DNA of 64,000 nt, taken from assembly GCF_000521505.1 (NCBI RefSeq), contig NZ_CP003915.1, positions 1 through 64,000 on the forward strand. Direction: 5' to 3'. Source of the DNA: Advenella mimigardefordensis DPN7 (GTDB taxonomy: Bacteria; Pseudomonadota; Gammaproteobacteria; Burkholderiales; Burkholderiaceae_B). The position numbers and the translations under genes are program-made. The notes below the pieces were generated by a model that searched no databases, was not told the origin of the DNA, and saw only the letters and a program-made list of their open reading frames with translations. Each line of letters starts with the position of its first letter. Position 1 is the first letter of the stretch. This document shows, in pieces, positions 54,369 to 63,509 of this stretch.

Positions 54369-56078
54369 GTGACAGAAGCTACCGTGTCATCCCGGCAGAT
54401 TGGCTCCAAAGAGACGGAGACTATGCCACAGACCAATGTACATGAGCAGCCTGGTCGTCTGCGACGGGTTATTGTGGCGTCATCACTGGGCGCTGTATTC
54501 GAGGCGTACGATCTGGTGCTTTATGGTCCGCTGGCTGCCATTATTGCCACACAGTTCTTTTCGGGACTGGATCAGGCATACGCCTACATCTTCACTTTAT
54601 TATCTGCAGCGATCACCTATGTGGCGCGGCCTTTCGGCGGACTGGTATTCGGTCGACTTGGCGATCTGGTCGGTCGTAAACATACTTTCCTGCTCACGAT
54701 TCTTATCATGGGTATTTCAACCGTCATTATTGGATTGCTGCCCAACTATGCTGCCATTGGCATTGCCTCGCCGATTCTGCTTATGACCCTGCGTATTGTT
54801 CAGGGGCTGGCATTCGGCGGGGAGTTTGGTGGTGCAGTGACCTTTATCGCCGAACATGCGCCTGCCGGGAAGCGAGGGTTCGCGACCAGCTCTGTCGCGA
54901 TTACGATGGCATGTGGTCTGGTGCTGGCTATTCTGGTGGTTCTTGCCTGCGAGTTACTGGTGGGCAAAGAGGCCTTTGAGGCATGGGGCTGGCGGATTCC
55001 CTTTCTGCTTTCCGCCGTGCTGATGCTGATTTCTGTGTATATTCGGCTGCGGTTACAGGAGTCTCCGGTTTTTCTGAAAATGAAGCGCACCGGGCAAGGT
55101 TCAACACAGCCTATTAAGGAGGCGTTTGGACGCTGGCGTTACCTGCGCACGTCACTACTGGTACTGTTCGGCGCTGTGGCGGGCCAGGCCGTTGCGACGG
55201 CGACGGGAGCATATCCCATCTATATGCTCATGCTCAATCTAAAAATTGATCCGTTTCTGCTGCACTATACCATTCTGGGATACAGCGTGTTCTTTGTGTT
55301 GTTCATGATCATGGCCGGATGGATTTCGGATCGGATAGGACGAAAGCCGGTGATGCTTGCAGGTTTTCTGGGAACGGCTATCGTCGCATATCCTATCTTT
55401 CAGAGTATCACGCACTATGCGCATCCGGGTCTTGAGGCGTCTATCAAAGAGAGTCCGGTCATTATTTCTGCAGACCCCAGGCAGTGCGGTTCTTATTTCG
55501 ATCCGACCAGATTCAGTCTTTCCGAGGGATCGAGTTCTTGCGATATGGCACGACGCGCGGTTGCCAAGCTTGGTGTGCCCTATGTCAATCGCGATGCCCC
55601 GGAAGACGGGCCAGCCAATATAGCAGTGGGCAACGATATTATTGTTTCGTTTAATGCTCATTCGCTGGATGAGGCGGCTTTAGCAAAAGAGAGTTCGGCT
55701 TTCAATGCGGCTGTTAAGGCCGCGCTGAGTGCTCACGGATATCTTACGAGCGCGCCGGCCGACAAGACGAATGTGCCGGCGCTCATTGGCTTGCTTGCTT
55801 TACTGAATTTCTTTGTTGCACTGGCCAGTGCGCCGCTGGCGATCTGGATGATAGAAATGTTTCCGACCCGCATTCGCTATACGGCCCTGGCCTTGTCATA
55901 CAACATTGGCGGCTGGTTTGGTGGCTTTCTGCCAACCATTGCGTATGCTGCTTTCTATGCCACCGGTGATTTGTATGCCGGCGTCTGGTACATCGCCACC
56001 ATGCTGTTGATTTCATTCCTTATTGGTGGATTGTTTTTGCCGGAAACACGTGGACGGCAACTGGAGTCTATCGCATGA
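54369..56078 (+). CDS. MFS transporter of the metabolite:H+ symporter (MHS) type
   Basis: The 569-residue, 12-TM inner-membrane transporter resembles the ProP/shikimate group (FEAYDLVLYGPLAAIIATQF, ARPFGGLVFGRLGDLVGRKH, GRIVQGLAFGGEFGGAVTFI-like segment). A long hydrophilic insertion of roughly 120 residues (about 355-470, with Cys in RQCGS and SSCDM) interrupts the C-terminal half. Such loops are known in some MHS members and should face the periplasm. The GTG start at 54369 has GGAGA 6-7 nt upstream. ATG 54423 is an alternative. Its stop overlaps the next gene by 4 bp. Confidence 0.9.
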   Translation: MTEATVSSRQIGSKETETMPQTNVHEQPGRLRRVIVASSLGAVFEAYDLVLYGPLAAIIATQFFSGLDQAYAYIFTLLSAAITYVARPFGGLVFGRLGDLVGRKHTFLLTILIMGISTVIIGLLPNYAAIGIASPILLMTLRIVQGLAFGGEFGGAVTFIAEHAPAGKRGFATSSVAITMACGLVLAILVVLACELLVGKEAFEAWGWRIPFLLSAVLMLISVYIRLRLQESPVFLKMKRTGQGSTQPIKEAFGRWRYLRTSLLVLFGAVAGQAVATATGAYPIYMLMLNLKIDPFLLHYTILGYSVFFVLFMIMAGWISDRIGRKPVMLAGFLGTAIVAYPIFQSITHYAHPGLEASIKESPVIISADPRQCGSYFDPTRFSLSEGSSSCDMARRAVAKLGVPYVNRDAPEDGPANIAVGNDIIVSFNAHSLDEAALAKESSAFNAAVKAALSAHGYLTSAPADKTNVPALIGLLALLNFFVALASAPLAIWMIEMFPTRIRYTALALSYNIGGWFGGFLPTIAYAAFYATGDLYAGVWYIATMLLISFLIGGLFLPETRGRQLESIA

Positions 56079-57256
56079 CGGTGAATACTGTTCAGAATGA
56101 AGCGGATGAAAGCCATTATCACGGTGTGGCATTGAGTCTGGTGCGCCGTCTTTGCGCGTCCCGCAGGCTTGTCTTTAAAGCATGTACCGACCCAAAATGG
56201 TTGATACGCTGGCTTGTGCCCGGTGCTGGCTGCGTCCAGTCGGTGATCATGGATGCTCGTCGTGATGGTGGATTTGAACTGGATGGAACCGATCCCGATG
56301 GTCTGCCGTATCACGTATGTGGTACCTGCCTGGACGTAGTCAGGGATGAACGAATAGTATTGACCTGGCAGTATCAGGGGGCGGCCGCAGGCCTGAACGG
56401 TCCGCCTACCAAAGTGACTATTGCTTTGCGCGCACTAGGCGAAGACAGTTGTGAACTCACTCTTACGCATACTGAACTTCCGCATGCAGAAGCTGCGGGT
56501 CATCAGCGCATGGTGTGGCAAATCTGCCTGGAACGCCTTGCATGGTCAACCGACCCGGCCACCGCTCATACTGATTTTCGGATGCCCGTGGGTGCCATCT
56601 CTGAAATATATGGCGAACATCATCGCACCTTACAGGATCAGTTTGATAGTCGAAAACTTGCAAACAGACTGCGTAAGGTATCGGTAGGAAGTGAATTAAC
56701 AGCTGATGCTCGCGAGTTCATTCAGGCTCGTGATATGGTCTTTCTGAGTACTGTTGATCATCGCGGGTTTCCCACATGCTCCTATAAAGGCGGTGCGGTT
56801 GGCTTTGTGCATGTTGTCGATAGCCGAACACTCGTTTTGCCGAGCTACGACGGCAATGGCATGTATCTGTCTGCAGGTAATATCGCAGCCAATCCGAAAG
56901 TCGGCCTGTTATTCATTGACTTCGAAAGGCCACATCGCTTACGGATACATGGCGTTGCCAGCCTTGTACGTGATGAACACGAATTGAAGCATTTCCCTGG
57001 GGCAGAACTATTGATCACAATCAGCATCCACGAGGTATTTATCAACTGTCCGAGATATATTCACCATTATGAACGCGTTGGCACCTCGCGTTTCGTGCCG
57101 CAGGAAGAGGGTGAGACGCCAATGGCACTATGGAAAACACTGGATTTGATCCGTGACTACTTGCCCGAAAGAGATAAGAAAAAGCTGGAAGCGCAAGCGC
57201 TGCCGAGCATTACCCGCAAGGCGTATCTACAGCGGTTGAAGAAAGGGAAAACCTGA
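56075..57256 (+). CDS. Fusion of AHSA1/SRPBCC and PNPOx-like flavin/haem-binding domains
   Basis: The 393-residue protein has two parts. Residues ~20-165 are an AHSA1-type SRPBCC domain (FKACTDPKWLIRWLVPGAG, DPDGLPYHVCGTCLDVVRDE, LTHTELPHAEAAGHQRMVWQ). Residues ~195-390 are a pyridoxamine-5'-phosphate-oxidase-like split barrel (FIQARDMVFLSTVDHRGFPT, SYKGGAVGFVHVVDSRTLVL, GNIAANPKVGLLFIDFERPH). The ATGA overlap with the transporter gene indicates coupling. An oxidoreductase acting on a small hydrophobic ligand is possible but unproven. Confidence 0.88.
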   Translation: MTVNTVQNEADESHYHGVALSLVRRLCASRRLVFKACTDPKWLIRWLVPGAGCVQSVIMDARRDGGFELDGTDPDGLPYHVCGTCLDVVRDERIVLTWQYQGAAAGLNGPPTKVTIALRALGEDSCELTLTHTELPHAEAAGHQRMVWQICLERLAWSTDPATAHTDFRMPVGAISEIYGEHHRTLQDQFDSRKLANRLRKVSVGSELTADAREFIQARDMVFLSTVDHRGFPTCSYKGGAVGFVHVVDSRTLVLPSYDGNGMYLSAGNIAANPKVGLLFIDFERPHRLRIHGVASLVRDEHELKHFPGAELLITISIHEVFINCPRYIHHYERVGTSRFVPQEEGETPMALWKTLDLIRDYLPERDKKKLEAQALPSITRKAYLQRLKKGKT

Positions 57257-57340
57257 TTGGTGTGTGATAGTGGTACGCTGTTTTGTCAATTGTACGTGTC
57301 TTATTGAAGAATAGCACAGGATCGTTCGTGGCGGCACAGT

Positions 57341-58306
57341 CTAAGACCCCGGCGTGATCATGCGTGCGCCTTTCCATTCGCCCTTATCCACCAATATCTC
57401 GCACTGCGTCCGCAGCAATTGCAGAAATTGCCACAAGCCGGTTGTGATTGATCGGTTATTTGCATAGATGATGACCAAACGGCGGGACAGATCCGGTTTG
57501 CGGATCGGGAGCGCTGCCAGCGTACCGGCATCGACTTCATTGTGCACCGCGGAGAAGGGCAGGATGGTACAAGCCAGATCCGTCATCGGCATCTGTTTGG
57601 TCAGGGTCAGAGATGTGTCAAATTCATGTCTTACGTCCAGGCGTATCCGATGCACAGCTGCCTGGTCTTCCAGCAATTCACGCAGGCCATGCGGACGGCT
57701 GGGAAGGGAGAGTGCAAACTCACCCAATTGTGAGAAATTGACTGATTTCTTATTGCGTGCCCGAGCTGGGTGCATTACCAGACAAAGTTCTTCGTCCATC
57801 AGCGGATCGGCGTGTAATCCGACTATCGGTATCATCGTGTAAAGCAGGGCGAAATCAAGCTGTCCGCGATGCAGGGAATCCACAATGGATCGATGAAAGC
57901 CCTCAACCACGTGCATCCGTAGCGATGGTAACGTCGTTCGCACCGCGTTTAACAGGCGCGGACCCAGCATGTTCGCAATCGAAGGCGGCAGGCCCATGGT
58001 GACCTGGCGCAGACCGGCATCATCGACGTCAGCCATGGCAAGTCGACGTCCGTTCAGCAACTGTTCGAAGCCGGGTAAGACGGCCTCATAAAGGCGTCGT
58101 CCGGCAGCGGTTAGCGTCACACCACGCCCCATCCGTTCAAACAGGCGTGCCTGCATTTCGCTTTCAAGTTTCAACACATGACGGCTGAATGTGGGTTGAC
58201 TGACGCCTGCACTGAGCGCTCCCCGGGAAAGCGACCCCGCTTGCGCAGCAAGTACGAAGAAATGCAGCGAGGTGAAGTCAGCCGTTTGCAGTTCATCAAA
58301 TTTCAT
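57341..58306 (-). CDS. LysR-family transcriptional regulator
   Basis: The 321-residue protein has an HTH in GSLSRGALSAGVSQPTFSRH, then LFERMGRGVTLTAAGRRLYE. The effector domain is typical (LRQVTMGLPPSIANMLGPRL, PLMDEELCLVMHPARARNKK) of the group controlling carboxylate and aromatic catabolism. ATG 58306 is the family start; the frame extends upstream through non-homologous AT-rich DNA. It is divergent from the Bug-SDR-ThDP-aldolase operon and probably regulates it. Confidence 0.92.
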   Translation of the reverse strand: MKFDELQTADFTSLHFFVLAAQAGSLSRGALSAGVSQPTFSRHVLKLESEMQARLFERMGRGVTLTAAGRRLYEAVLPGFEQLLNGRRLAMADVDDAGLRQVTMGLPPSIANMLGPRLLNAVRTTLPSLRMHVVEGFHRSIVDSLHRGQLDFALLYTMIPIVGLHADPLMDEELCLVMHPARARNKKSVNFSQLGEFALSLPSRPHGLRELLEDQAAVHRIRLDVRHEFDTSLTLTKQMPMTDLACTILPFSAVHNEVDAGTLAALPIRKPDLSRRLVIIYANNRSITTGLWQFLQLLRTQCEILVDKGEWKGARMITPGS

Positions 58307-58415
58307 TAGCTGAATAAGATATTCGAATATGAATGATAAGTATACATAATTGTATCTCTTGTCGTTATGCAAAGCCGTATAGTGGACGCATAACATCAAA
58401 GACAGGAGACACATC
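58307..58415. promoter_or_regulatory. LysR intergenic operator region
   Basis: Two dyads lie between the divergent genes. One is the palindrome ATATTCGAATAT (58319-58330). The other is ATAC-ATAATT-GTAT (58342-58355), which fits the LysR T-N11-A box. The second is placed about 60 bp before the Bug start codon, suitable for activation. No confident -35/-10 pair was found. Confidence 0.6.
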
Positions 58416-59381
58416 ATGACTTTCATACGGACGCTCTTTATGCTTGGCGCATTGGTCCTGTTTAGCCAGCCCGCGCTTTCTCAGAAATACCCGGACAAAC
58501 CTTTGCGGTTGATCGTTCCTTTTTCCGCAGGGGGCGTTACCGACCTCGTGGCACGGATCTACGCGAGCGAGCTGGGCAAATCGCTTGGGCAGACAGTCGT
58601 TGTTGAAAACAAGACAGGCGCAGCCGGTGCAGTGGCAATGGACGCGGTAAAGCAGGCTGCAGCGGATGGCTATACGCTGATGCTGGCAACCATAGGCACC
58701 CAGGCCATCAACCCGGCGCTGATCCCCACGTTACGCTATTCGCCTAACGACTTGGACTATGTGACGATGCTGACCACGGTGCCGCAGTTGCTGGTGGTAA
58801 ATGCAAGCTCGCCTATACATAGCGTTGCCGAACTCGTAGACCATGCAAAAAAGAATCCGGGCACACTGAGTTATGGCTCGTCGGGTATCGGATCGGCGCC
58901 GCATTTGGCTGTCGAGATTTTTTCGTCCCGCGCCGGGTTCCAGGCGGTGCATGTTCCTTATCGAGGCAGTTCACAGTCGATTACCGATCTGATTGCCGGG
59001 CGGCTCGACTTCATGATTGATCCGGTGACGACAACGTTGCCCTACGTGCAAGCCGGGAAGCTGCGCGCCCTGGCCGTTTCTACACCCGAACGTCTGGCTG
59101 TGTTGCCAGATCTGCCTACCATTGCAGAATCAGGATACCCCGACTATGACGTGGGCGTCTGGAACACCATTGCAGTGAGGAAGGGTACGCCGCGGGCTGT
59201 CATCGAGCGCCTGGCCAGCGATTCGGCCCGTATTCTCTCATCTGAACAAATACGCAAGCGTTTGCAGGACGTGGGCGCAGTCCCTTTCGCCGCATCTCCT
59301 GAGGAGAGCCAGGCTTTCGTAGCGCGAGAACAGTCGAAGTACAAGCAGATCGTGCGTGACGCGAATCTCAAGGCAGAGTAA
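58416..59381 (+). CDS. Bug/TctC-family periplasmic solute receptor 5
   Basis: The 321-residue Bug receptor has a signal peptide ending QPALSQ. Motifs: YPDKPLRLIVPFSAGGVTDL, VVENKTGAAGAVAMDAVKQA, VHVPYRGSSQSITDLIAGRL, LPDLPTIAESGYPDYDV. It heads an operon with SDR, ThDP enzyme, HpcH-type aldolase and RraA-like genes, with gaps of 2 to about 27 bp. The receptor and enzymes therefore probably serve one substrate. Confidence 0.93.
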   Translation: MTFIRTLFMLGALVLFSQPALSQKYPDKPLRLIVPFSAGGVTDLVARIYASELGKSLGQTVVVENKTGAAGAVAMDAVKQAAADGYTLMLATIGTQAINPALIPTLRYSPNDLDYVTMLTTVPQLLVVNASSPIHSVAELVDHAKKNPGTLSYGSSGIGSAPHLAVEIFSSRAGFQAVHVPYRGSSQSITDLIAGRLDFMIDPVTTTLPYVQAGKLRALAVSTPERLAVLPDLPTIAESGYPDYDVGVWNTIAVRKGTPRAVIERLASDSARILSSEQIRKRLQDVGAVPFAASPEESQAFVAREQSKYKQIVRDANLKAE

Positions 59382-59383
59382 CC

Positions 59384-60160
59384 ATGGATCTCGGAATTCA
59401 AGGCCGGCAGGCCGTTGTATGTGCTGCCAGTAGCGGACTTGGTTTCGCCTGCGCCGAAGCGCTGGCACGCGAAGGTGTGGCGGTGACACTCGTGGGACGT
59501 GATCAGACCCGACTGGACCTAGCAGCAGCGCAGATCGTTGCAGTCGGCGGTCACCTTCCCGTGCAGACCGTTGTCGCGGATCTGTCTGATCCTCTGGAAT
59601 ACGGTGACCTGGCGAGTCGCACAGGTATTCCAGACATTCTTGTGACGAATGGTGGTGGCCCGCCTGTCCTGTACGACTCGATCGGCATCGGGAATGATTT
59701 ATGGCAATCGTCCATGGACAGTCTGTTTCATGGCCCCGTGGCGTTAATCAATGCCTGCGTGAGGGAAATGTGCGCCCGGGGCTTCGGCCGCATCGTCAAT
59801 ATTTCCTCTGCTGCAGTGTTGAGCCCAAAGTCCGGATTTGCGTTGTCGGTATCACCACGAGCAGCCCTGATTACTTACTGCGATTTACTCGCGCGCGAAG
59901 TCGCAAAGCACAACGTGACCATGAATCATCTGCTGCCGCATAGCATCGAGACTGAACGGCTGAGCGCCAATCTGGCTGCGGAAGCGGCCCATCGTGGCAT
60001 CAGTCTTGAACAATTGCGTGCACAGCGCGTATCAACCATTCCGGTTCAACGGCTGGGCGGCGTGCAGGAGTTTGCTGCGTACTGTGCGTTCCTGTGCGGC
60101 GCTCAGGCAGGCTATGTGACGGGCCGTAAACACGTTATTGATGGTGGAGTGAATATATGA
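59384..60160 (+). CDS. SDR-family protein without the usual YxxxK
   Basis: The 258-residue Rossmann protein starts MDLGIQGRQAVVCAASSGLG, with the cofactor loop in the CAASSGLG form and VTNGGGPP for NAG. After the catalytic-Ser strand (VNISSAAV) the place of YxxxK reads SVSPRAALITY, so the usual Tyr and Lys appear missing. Members with this form are annotated as 3-oxoacyl-ACP-reductase-like but may use different chemistry. It lies 2 bp after the Bug gene and overlaps the next gene by 4 bp. Confidence 0.85.
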   Translation: MDLGIQGRQAVVCAASSGLGFACAEALAREGVAVTLVGRDQTRLDLAAAQIVAVGGHLPVQTVVADLSDPLEYGDLASRTGIPDILVTNGGGPPVLYDSIGIGNDLWQSSMDSLFHGPVALINACVREMCARGFGRIVNISSAAVLSPKSGFALSVSPRAALITYCDLLAREVAKHNVTMNHLLPHSIETERLSANLAAEAAHRGISLEQLRAQRVSTIPVQRLGGVQEFAAYCAFLCGAQAGYVTGRKHVIDGGVNI

Positions 60161-61890
60161 TGAGTATGACTAAAACGAGCCAGATGGCGCCGGTATCGGT
60201 GCGTGGTGGTGAGCTACTGGTGCGTTGCCTGATTGACCAGCAGGTAAGCCTGGCTTTCTGTGTGCCTGGCGAGAGCTATCTGGACGCGTTGGATGCACTC
60301 TATGAGCAGCGTGAACGCATCCGCCTGATCGTATGCCGCCACGAAGCGGGCGCTGCCAATATGGCTGAGGCATACGGCAAACTAACTGGTCGACCGGGCG
60401 TATGTTTCGTCACCCGTGGCCCCGGTGCGACGCACGCGAGTATTGCGGTACATACGGCTTTTGAAGATGAGACCCCGCTGGTTGTATTCGTTGGGCAGGT
60501 AGCAAGGGGGCACCTGGGGCGTGGCGCATTTCAGGAGGTCGACTATCGGGCAGTGTTTGGCAGCATGGCCAAATGGGTCGTCCAAGTGGATGACGCAGCT
60601 CGCATGCCCGAAATTGTTGCCCGAGCCTTTCAGATTGCGGTGAGTGGCCGACCCGGCCCGGTTGTGGTGGCGCTGCCGGAAGACGTTCTTGAGGCTCGCC
60701 TTTTCGAGCTTCCACCGTCGGTGCGGGCCTGGACTCCGTTGCACTACGGCCCCGCGCCCACTGTCATGGACAAAGTGAGTAGTGAGCTGGCCAGTAGCAA
60801 GAAGCCGTTGCTGATCGTTGGTGGCGGCGGTTGGACTCCTCAGGCATCGGCGACGTTAGCCGAGTTTGCGCAGACGTTCTGCCTGCCGGTGATCGCGGAA
60901 TTTCGTTGTCAGGATTATCTGGACAATCGTCACGACTGCTATATCGGTGACCTTGGACTTTCAACCAACCCTGCACTGGTGGCACGGGTGAAGGAAAGCG
61001 ACCTGCTTCTTGTCCTGGGTGGTCGTCTGTCGGAAGCACTGACCGCTGGGTACCGTCTGGTTGATACGCCACGGCCTCGCCAGCGGATGATTCACGTGCA
61101 TGCGGATGCCGACGAGCTGGGACGTGTTTATCATGCCGACCTGCTGGTGCCGTCTCTGGCGGAAACCTTTCTGCAGAGCGCGCTAGGCGTTCGTGAGCGG
61201 CTGTTCTGCGGCGATGTTCCCTGGAAAAACTGGACCGCCGCTGCCCGATCAGATTATCTGACGTTTGTTGCGCCCACGCCGGAAGGCGGTGCTTTGAATA
61301 TGGCAGAGGTGGTTGCCACGCTGGATCAGGTGCTGGAGCCAGATGCGATCATCACCAATGGCGCGGGTAACTATACTACATGGCTGCACCGTCACTATCG
61401 GTACAAGCATTTTCGCAGTCAGCTTGCACCGCTGAATGGTGCCATGGGTTACGGTTTGCCTGCAGCGATTGCTGCCAAGATCCACGAGCCGCAACGCCAG
61501 GTGGTTTGCCTGGCGGGCGATGGTTGCTTTCTGATGAATGTTCAGGAACTGGAAACGGCAGTGCGATACAACGCGTCTGTCGTCTTCGTCGTAGTCGTGA
61601 ACGGTTCGTATGGAACCATCCGTGCTCATCAGGAACGGCGATTCCCTGGCCGGGTTTACGCGACAGACATTGGCAATCCTGATTTCGTGGCGCTCGCCGA
61701 CTCCTTCGGCCTGGCAGCCGAAAGGGTGCTGACGCATGAGGCGTTTGCACCGGCGCTGCAACGTGCACTTGAAGTCGGTGTGCCAAGTCTGATTGAGTTA
61801 CGTACCGACATCGAACAACTCAGTGCCCAGAGCAGGCTGTCCACTGTACGAGATCGCGCTTTGGCAGCCATTCGAGAACAAATTGTTTAA
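60157..61890 (+). CDS. ThDP-dependent enzyme, acetolactate-synthase-like
   Basis: The 577-residue thiamine-diphosphate enzyme contains the catalytic Glu region (CRHEAGAANMAEAYGKLTGR) and PGATHASIAVHTAFEDETPL. The ThDP/Mg motif begins GDGCFLMNVQELETAVRYNA and ends in the NGSYGT segment. It is similar in layout to acetolactate synthase large subunits. No small regulatory subunit follows, and the neighbours are catabolic. It is more likely a 2-oxo-acid decarboxylase/ligase of this pathway than a biosynthetic ALS. GGAG lies 7 nt before ATG 60157. Confidence 0.9.
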   Translation: MMSMTKTSQMAPVSVRGGELLVRCLIDQQVSLAFCVPGESYLDALDALYEQRERIRLIVCRHEAGAANMAEAYGKLTGRPGVCFVTRGPGATHASIAVHTAFEDETPLVVFVGQVARGHLGRGAFQEVDYRAVFGSMAKWVVQVDDAARMPEIVARAFQIAVSGRPGPVVVALPEDVLEARLFELPPSVRAWTPLHYGPAPTVMDKVSSELASSKKPLLIVGGGGWTPQASATLAEFAQTFCLPVIAEFRCQDYLDNRHDCYIGDLGLSTNPALVARVKESDLLLVLGGRLSEALTAGYRLVDTPRPRQRMIHVHADADELGRVYHADLLVPSLAETFLQSALGVRERLFCGDVPWKNWTAAARSDYLTFVAPTPEGGALNMAEVVATLDQVLEPDAIITNGAGNYTTWLHRHYRYKHFRSQLAPLNGAMGYGLPAAIAAKIHEPQRQVVCLAGDGCFLMNVQELETAVRYNASVVFVVVVNGSYGTIRAHQERRFPGRVYATDIGNPDFVALADSFGLAAERVLTHEAFAPALQRALEVGVPSLIELRTDIEQLSAQSRLSTVRDRALAAIREQIV

Positions 61891-61913
61891 CCCTGAATTT
61901 GGAGAATACAACC

Positions 61914-62699
61914 ATGATTACTAACCCACTTGTCAAAAAACTCGCTGCCTCGCAGACTGTTCTGGGTGTTGCGGTACGTCAGGCTCGCACGGTGGATGTC
62001 GCGCGGATTATGAAAACCGCGGGCTATGACTTTCTGTTCATTGACACGGAGCACACGCCGGTGCCTGCTGATGTCGTTAGCCAAATTTGCCAGGCTGCAC
62101 TCGGAACAGGTATTGCGCCTATTGTGCGCACGCCCAACCTGGAGCGTGTCCACGCGATTCACGCCCTGGACAGCGGTGCACAGGGCCTGGTATTTCCACA
62201 TGTGGAGAACGCGGACGAAGCGCGACACATTGTCGATATTTGCCGCTATGCGCCCATAGGTCATCGATCCATGGCCTATGGCCTGCCGCATGTGGAATTC
62301 GCAAGCCATGCTCCCCGGGAACTGATGGATTTCATCAACCGGGAGACGTTGATCGCTGTAATGCTCGAAACGCCGCAGGCCATCGAGCAATGCGAAGCCA
62401 TCGCTGCCGTGCCAGGAATCGATATTCTCCACGTTGGCACTCAGGATCTGTCTGCCGAAATGGGTATACCGGGCGAGGTGGGTGCGGACAGTATTGCCCA
62501 GGCCATTGCGAGGGTCTCGCGCGCCTGCTCAGCCCATGGGAAAGTGCTGGGCGTAGGCGGTTGCTACGAACCTGAGTTCATTCAGCGGTATGTGAACGAA
62601 GCACAGGCAAGGTTCTTTGTGGTCGGCAGCGATCTCGGCTATTTGCTGGGTGCGGCCCGGGCTCAGGTCAGCAAAGTGCGTTCGTCACTTGAAAAGTAA
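61914..62699 (+). CDS. HpcH/HpaI-family aldolase
   Basis: The 261-residue class II pyruvate aldolase-like TIM barrel has FLFIDTEHTPVPADVVSQIC, HALDSGAQGLVFPHVENADE, metal/substrate region VMLETPQAIEQCEAIAAVPG and DILHVGTQDLSAEMGIPGE. ATG 61914 has TTTGGAGA upstream. It lies 23 bp after the ThDP gene. Typical reaction: reversible cleavage of a 4-hydroxy-2-oxo acid to pyruvate and an aldehyde. Confidence 0.92.
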   Translation: MITNPLVKKLAASQTVLGVAVRQARTVDVARIMKTAGYDFLFIDTEHTPVPADVVSQICQAALGTGIAPIVRTPNLERVHAIHALDSGAQGLVFPHVENADEARHIVDICRYAPIGHRSMAYGLPHVEFASHAPRELMDFINRETLIAVMLETPQAIEQCEAIAAVPGIDILHVGTQDLSAEMGIPGEVGADSIAQAIARVSRACSAHGKVLGVGGCYEPEFIQRYVNEAQARFFVVGSDLGYLLGAARAQVSKVRSSLEK

Positions 62700-62726
62700 G
62701 TGGATAGACAAAAGGAGGAGAAGTGT

Positions 62727-63398
62727 ATGAGCGACGTAAATAAGCGACTACAGGTCGCAGGTGCCAGCACGGTATGTGCAGTACTGGACATGCTTGGTGT
62801 TTCCGGCACGATTGTGGGGCTTCCGGCCGTTCAGCCTGGCCGCTCATTTGCCGGACCTGCCTTCACCGTAAAGGCGTCGACCGGACCATTGGGGACCTAT
62901 GATCCCTCTGCGTTCGATATTGCCATGTATGCCGATCAAGCCGGCCCGGGCCAGGTGATCGCGATTGACGCAGGCGGCGCCGCCGTTTCGCTGGCGGGGG
63001 GCATTGCTGCGCAGGCGAGTGCCCGGCGAGGCGTCGCCGCCTGGGTTGTTGATGGTGGCATGCGTGATGTGGACGAACTCGGGGATACAGGAATTCCGAT
63101 ACATGTACGCTATGGATTGCCGGTCACTGGCCGCACCCGAGTTCGCATCGATCAGATCAACGGTCCCATTGTTATCGCTGGTGTTGCCGTCGAGCCGATG
63201 GACGTGCTCGTTGGCGATGCGACCGGGATCGGGCGTGTGCCTTTCAGCCAGCTTGACGATGTGGTGAAAATGGCCGACTGGATCACCGGCCGGGACCGGA
63301 TCGCGAGCAGGCTGGTAAGTGAAGGGGTGTCGTTCTCTGGTGCATTCAAGGAAGCAACCGCAGAGTACACCGCGCTGCATGGTCCGTTGGGGAGTTGA
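62727..63398 (+). CDS. RraA-family protein (second), probable aldolase or decarboxylase
   Basis: The 223-residue RraA fold has SARRGVAAWVVDGGMRDVDE, GPGQVIAIDAGGAAVSLAGG and MDVLVGDATGIGRVPFSQLD. ATG 62727 is preceded by a strong AGGAGGAG about 6 nt upstream, the best ribosome-binding site in this operon. It is only distantly related to the RraA-like protein at 44375-45058. Placed after an HpcH-type aldolase, it may catalyse oxaloacetate-type decarboxylation or a second aldol cleavage. Confidence 0.88.
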   Translation: MSDVNKRLQVAGASTVCAVLDMLGVSGTIVGLPAVQPGRSFAGPAFTVKASTGPLGTYDPSAFDIAMYADQAGPGQVIAIDAGGAAVSLAGGIAAQASARRGVAAWVVDGGMRDVDELGDTGIPIHVRYGLPVTGRTRVRIDQINGPIVIAGVAVEPMDVLVGDATGIGRVPFSQLDDVVKMADWITGRDRIASRLVSEGVSFSGAFKEATAEYTALHGPLGS

Positions 63399-63509
63399 AC
63401 TGCACCACCCAGGCAATATGCTTATTGATCCGGGTGGGCAAATGTCACGGGGCTGTCCTGAAGTAGCGCTGCATTATATGATGACGGTCCCATATGAACA
63501 GGCAGTCTA

